Shown here one piece after another: positions 19,417 through 20,892 of a stretch of DNA of 20,892 nt. Numbering within the stretch: the stretch's first letter is position 1; each line of letters begins with the position of its first letter. The stretch comes from JAUWQU01 sp964564285 (GTDB taxonomy: Bacteria > Planctomycetota > Phycisphaerae > SM23-33). The translations under genes were made by a program, and so were the position numbers. The notes under the pieces were generated by a model. That model was not told the DNA's origin. It did no database searches and was given only the letters and a program-made list of their open reading frames with translations. The stretch covers positions 1 to 20,892 of the forward strand of contig CAZMBZ010000050.1 in assembly GCA_964564285.1 (NCBI GenBank). Reading direction: 5' to 3'.

Positions 19417-20892
19417 TGCGTTTCTCCGCCCCACCACTGCCCCTGCCGCAGAATCCATCACCGCCCGACGCGATTTGTGCGGCGGCGATTACGGCCTGGC
19501 CTAGGGCGATGCAGCCGTCGTTGGTTGGGGCGACTTGGTGGGTCAGGACTTTCATGCCGTCGGCCTGGAGGAGGCGAACCAGGCGGGCCAGGAGGTAGCG
19601 ATTCATGAAGCATCCGCCGGAAATCGCCAGTGTTTTCAGGCCCGTGCGGCCGCTTGCGAGCATGGCGGCTTCGTGCAGGAAGGCGGCGACGGTGTTGTGG
19701 AATCGCCCGGCCAGGATGCCCGGATCCGTCCCGGCCGCGACATCATCCGCAAGGGCGAGGACCATCGGGCGAAGGTCGATCTGCATGGGTGTCGGTCCAT
19801 CATCGATAGCGAAATCGTAGACATCCTCAACGCCGGGTTGGATCGCGCCTTCGAGCATCATGGGGGCCTGGCCCTCGAAGCGATTTTCCCTGGCGACGCC
19901 GCACAGCCCTGCGGCTGCGTCAAACCATCGGCCCAGCGAGCTTGATTTCGCACTGTTGATATCGGCCTGGAGCAGGTCGAGCGTTTCGGCGATTTCGTTT
20001 GGGGCGATGCCCATTCGCTGGATGGCTGGGTGGGTGAGGCAGTCGTCGCCGATGGCTTCATAGAGAGCGCCCAGAGCGGGTCGGTATGTTTGTTTTGCAG
20101 CCTTGTCGCCACCGGGCAGGCGGATGTATCTCGGGTGAGCGAGTCGTTGGTAGCCTGCCAGATCGCAGCGGAAAATCTCGCAGCCCCAGACCGCCCCATC
20201 GTCGCCGTAGCCAACGCCGTCTGCGACGATGGCGAGTGCCTCGTCCGCGTGGTCGTTTTCCGCCAAACACGCGGCTGCGTGGGCATGGTGGTGCTGAACG
20301 CGGATGAGCCTGGCGGGCGGATGGCCAGGGTACTCGCCGGCGGCCCGGCGGGTGGCGTAATCGCTGGACAAATATCGCGGGTGCATGTCGCAGGCGATCA
20401 CCTCGGGGCGGACATCGAAAAGGGTTTCAAGGTGAGCGATCGTGTCGATGAAGTGGCGATAGGTTCGACCATCCTTGAGGTCGCCAAGGTGCTGGCCGAG
20501 CATGGCCCAGCCATCGCGGTAAAGACAGATGGCGGACTTGAGTTCCGCGCCGACGGCGAGGATGGACATATTCGAAATTTGAGACCTGCCTGCCGGTAGG
20601 CAGGTTTGGAGATCTGAAATTCCCCGGTTCTCGGCCCCGGCTGCCAATGCGGTGATTCTCACTGGCTGGGGAGCGTAGCCTCTGGCTCGGCGGATGACGC
20701 CAAGTTCGCCCACGCCGTTTAGCTGGACTACGCTGTCGTCGAGTCGGCGGGCGATTTTGCGGTTGTGCAGCAGCAGCGCATCGGCGAGGTCTGCCAGTTC
20801 CGCGACGGCGGCTTCATTGTCTTTGATGAGCGGCTCGTCGGAGAAATTGGCGCTGGTCATCACCAGCGGCCTTTGCAGGTGGTCGAAGATCA
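19406..20892 (-). CDS. hypF: Carbamoyltransferase HypF, N-terminus outside window
   Basis: HypF makes the cyanide ligands of [NiFe]-hydrogenase: it turns carbamoyl phosphate and ATP into a carbamoyl adenylate and passes the carbamoyl group to HypE. The visible 494 residues begin IFDHLQRPLVMTSANFSDEP, the end of the YrdC-like domain, so the acylphosphatase, zinc-finger and most of the YrdC domain lie to the right of the window. The Kae1-like carbamoyltransferase part is complete: LAVGAELKSA, CDMHPRY, the metal-binding QHHHAHAAACLAEN (near 20270-20300), DGVGYGDDGAVWG, and ISGGCFMNRYL. One anomaly: about 21 extra residues around CLPAGRS between RRARGYAP and LAVGAELK, coded by a palindromic repeat (20584-20605). 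The gene is followed by an 11-base overlapping membrane-protein gene. Confidence 0.9.
   Translation of the reverse strand, partial: IFDHLQRPLVMTSANFSDEPLIKDNEAAVAELADLADALLLHNRKIARRLDDSVVQLNGVGELGVIRRARGYAPQPVRITALAAGAENRGISDLQTCLPAGRSQISNMSILAVGAELKSAICLYRDGWAMLGQHLGDLKDGRTYRHFIDTIAHLETLFDVRPEVIACDMHPRYLSSDYATRRAAGEYPGHPPARLIRVQHHHAHAAACLAENDHADEALAIVADGVGYGDDGAVWGCEIFRCDLAGYQRLAHPRYIRLPGGDKAAKQTYRPALGALYEAIGDDCLTHPAIQRMGIAPNEIAETLDLLQADINSAKSSSLGRWFDAAAGLCGVARENRFEGQAPMMLEGAIQPGVEDVYDFAIDDGPTPMQIDLRPMVLALADDVAAGTDPGILAGRFHNTVAAFLHEAAMLASGRTGLKTLAISGGCFMNRYLLARLVRLLQADGMKVLTHQVAPTNDGCIALGQAVIAAAQIASGGDGFCGRGSGGAEKRNDY
20584..20605. repeat. Palindromic repeat copy 5, inside hypF
   Basis: acctgcctgccggtaggcaggt is an inverted repeat with only a central mismatch, flanked by wider near-mirror sequence (aaatttgagacct...aggtttggagatctgaaatt). 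It is translated in frame within hypF and gives a peptide with TCLPAGR. The same core occurs at 16792-16811 in the phage block. Confidence 0.8.

Noticed and set aside
6547..20605. CRISPR array made of the repeated palindromes
   Set aside because: The copies are kilobases apart, with no regular spacers and no cas genes.
19406..20892. hypF as a pseudogene disrupted by phage insertion
   Set aside because: The frame is intact through all carbamoyltransferase motifs to its own stop. Its N-terminus is missing only because the window ends.

Overview
The window reads as the edge of a prophage (or a provirus-like structural gene block) next to ordinary host chromosome in a GC-rich, probably Gram-negative bacterium. 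Nearly all genes are on the minus strand, so transcription runs from right to left. The host part (about 18940-20892) holds the C-terminal two thirds of hypF, the [NiFe]-hydrogenase carbamoyltransferase, overlapped by a small membrane-anchored protein of unknown role. The remainder is phage-like. The host is possibly a planctomycete, judged from the general style of the proteins and the short CTGCCTGCCGG-type palindromes. That is a weak inference; the sequence alone does not prove a taxon.

A near-perfect sigma-70 promoter (TTGACA, 16 bp, TATAAT) at 18775-18802 points into the phage block. Downstream of it, in transcription order, come: two small zinc-ribbon or HTH proteins (18610-18350, 18191-17769); an 82-aa protein (17729-17481); a small-terminase-like protein (17398-16946); an inverted-repeat region; a gene on the opposite strand for an L,D-transpeptidase-like protein (16389-16766, plus); the large terminase (16310-14781); a three-gene toxin-antitoxin-SecB chaperone cassette with its own terminator (14691-13155); portal (13056-11593); scaffold (11485-10616); major capsid protein (10603-9719); head-completion and connector proteins (9565-7477); two small tail or tube candidates (7433-6618); and a run of tail, fibre and baseplate proteins (6524-1). 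The last of these runs off the left edge. No integrase, repressor, tape-measure protein, holin, tRNA, CRISPR array or reverse transcriptase is visible.

The most notable system is the higB-higA-secB cassette, a TAC (toxin-antitoxin-chaperone) module embedded in the phage packaging/capsid operon between terL and portal. It has lower GC, tight antitoxin-chaperone spacing and a terminator of its own. This makes it a candidate phage-borne moron for plasmid-like maintenance, superinfection exclusion or control of host translation.

The second theme is a family of 20-24 bp GC-rich palindromes. Copies lie between phage genes, inside an older intergenic repeat, and in frame inside two coding sequences: host hypF (adding a peptide with CLPAGR) and the phage scaffold gene (adding DLPTGQAG). 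Their presence in both host and phage genes suggests the phage has shared this genome lineage for some time.
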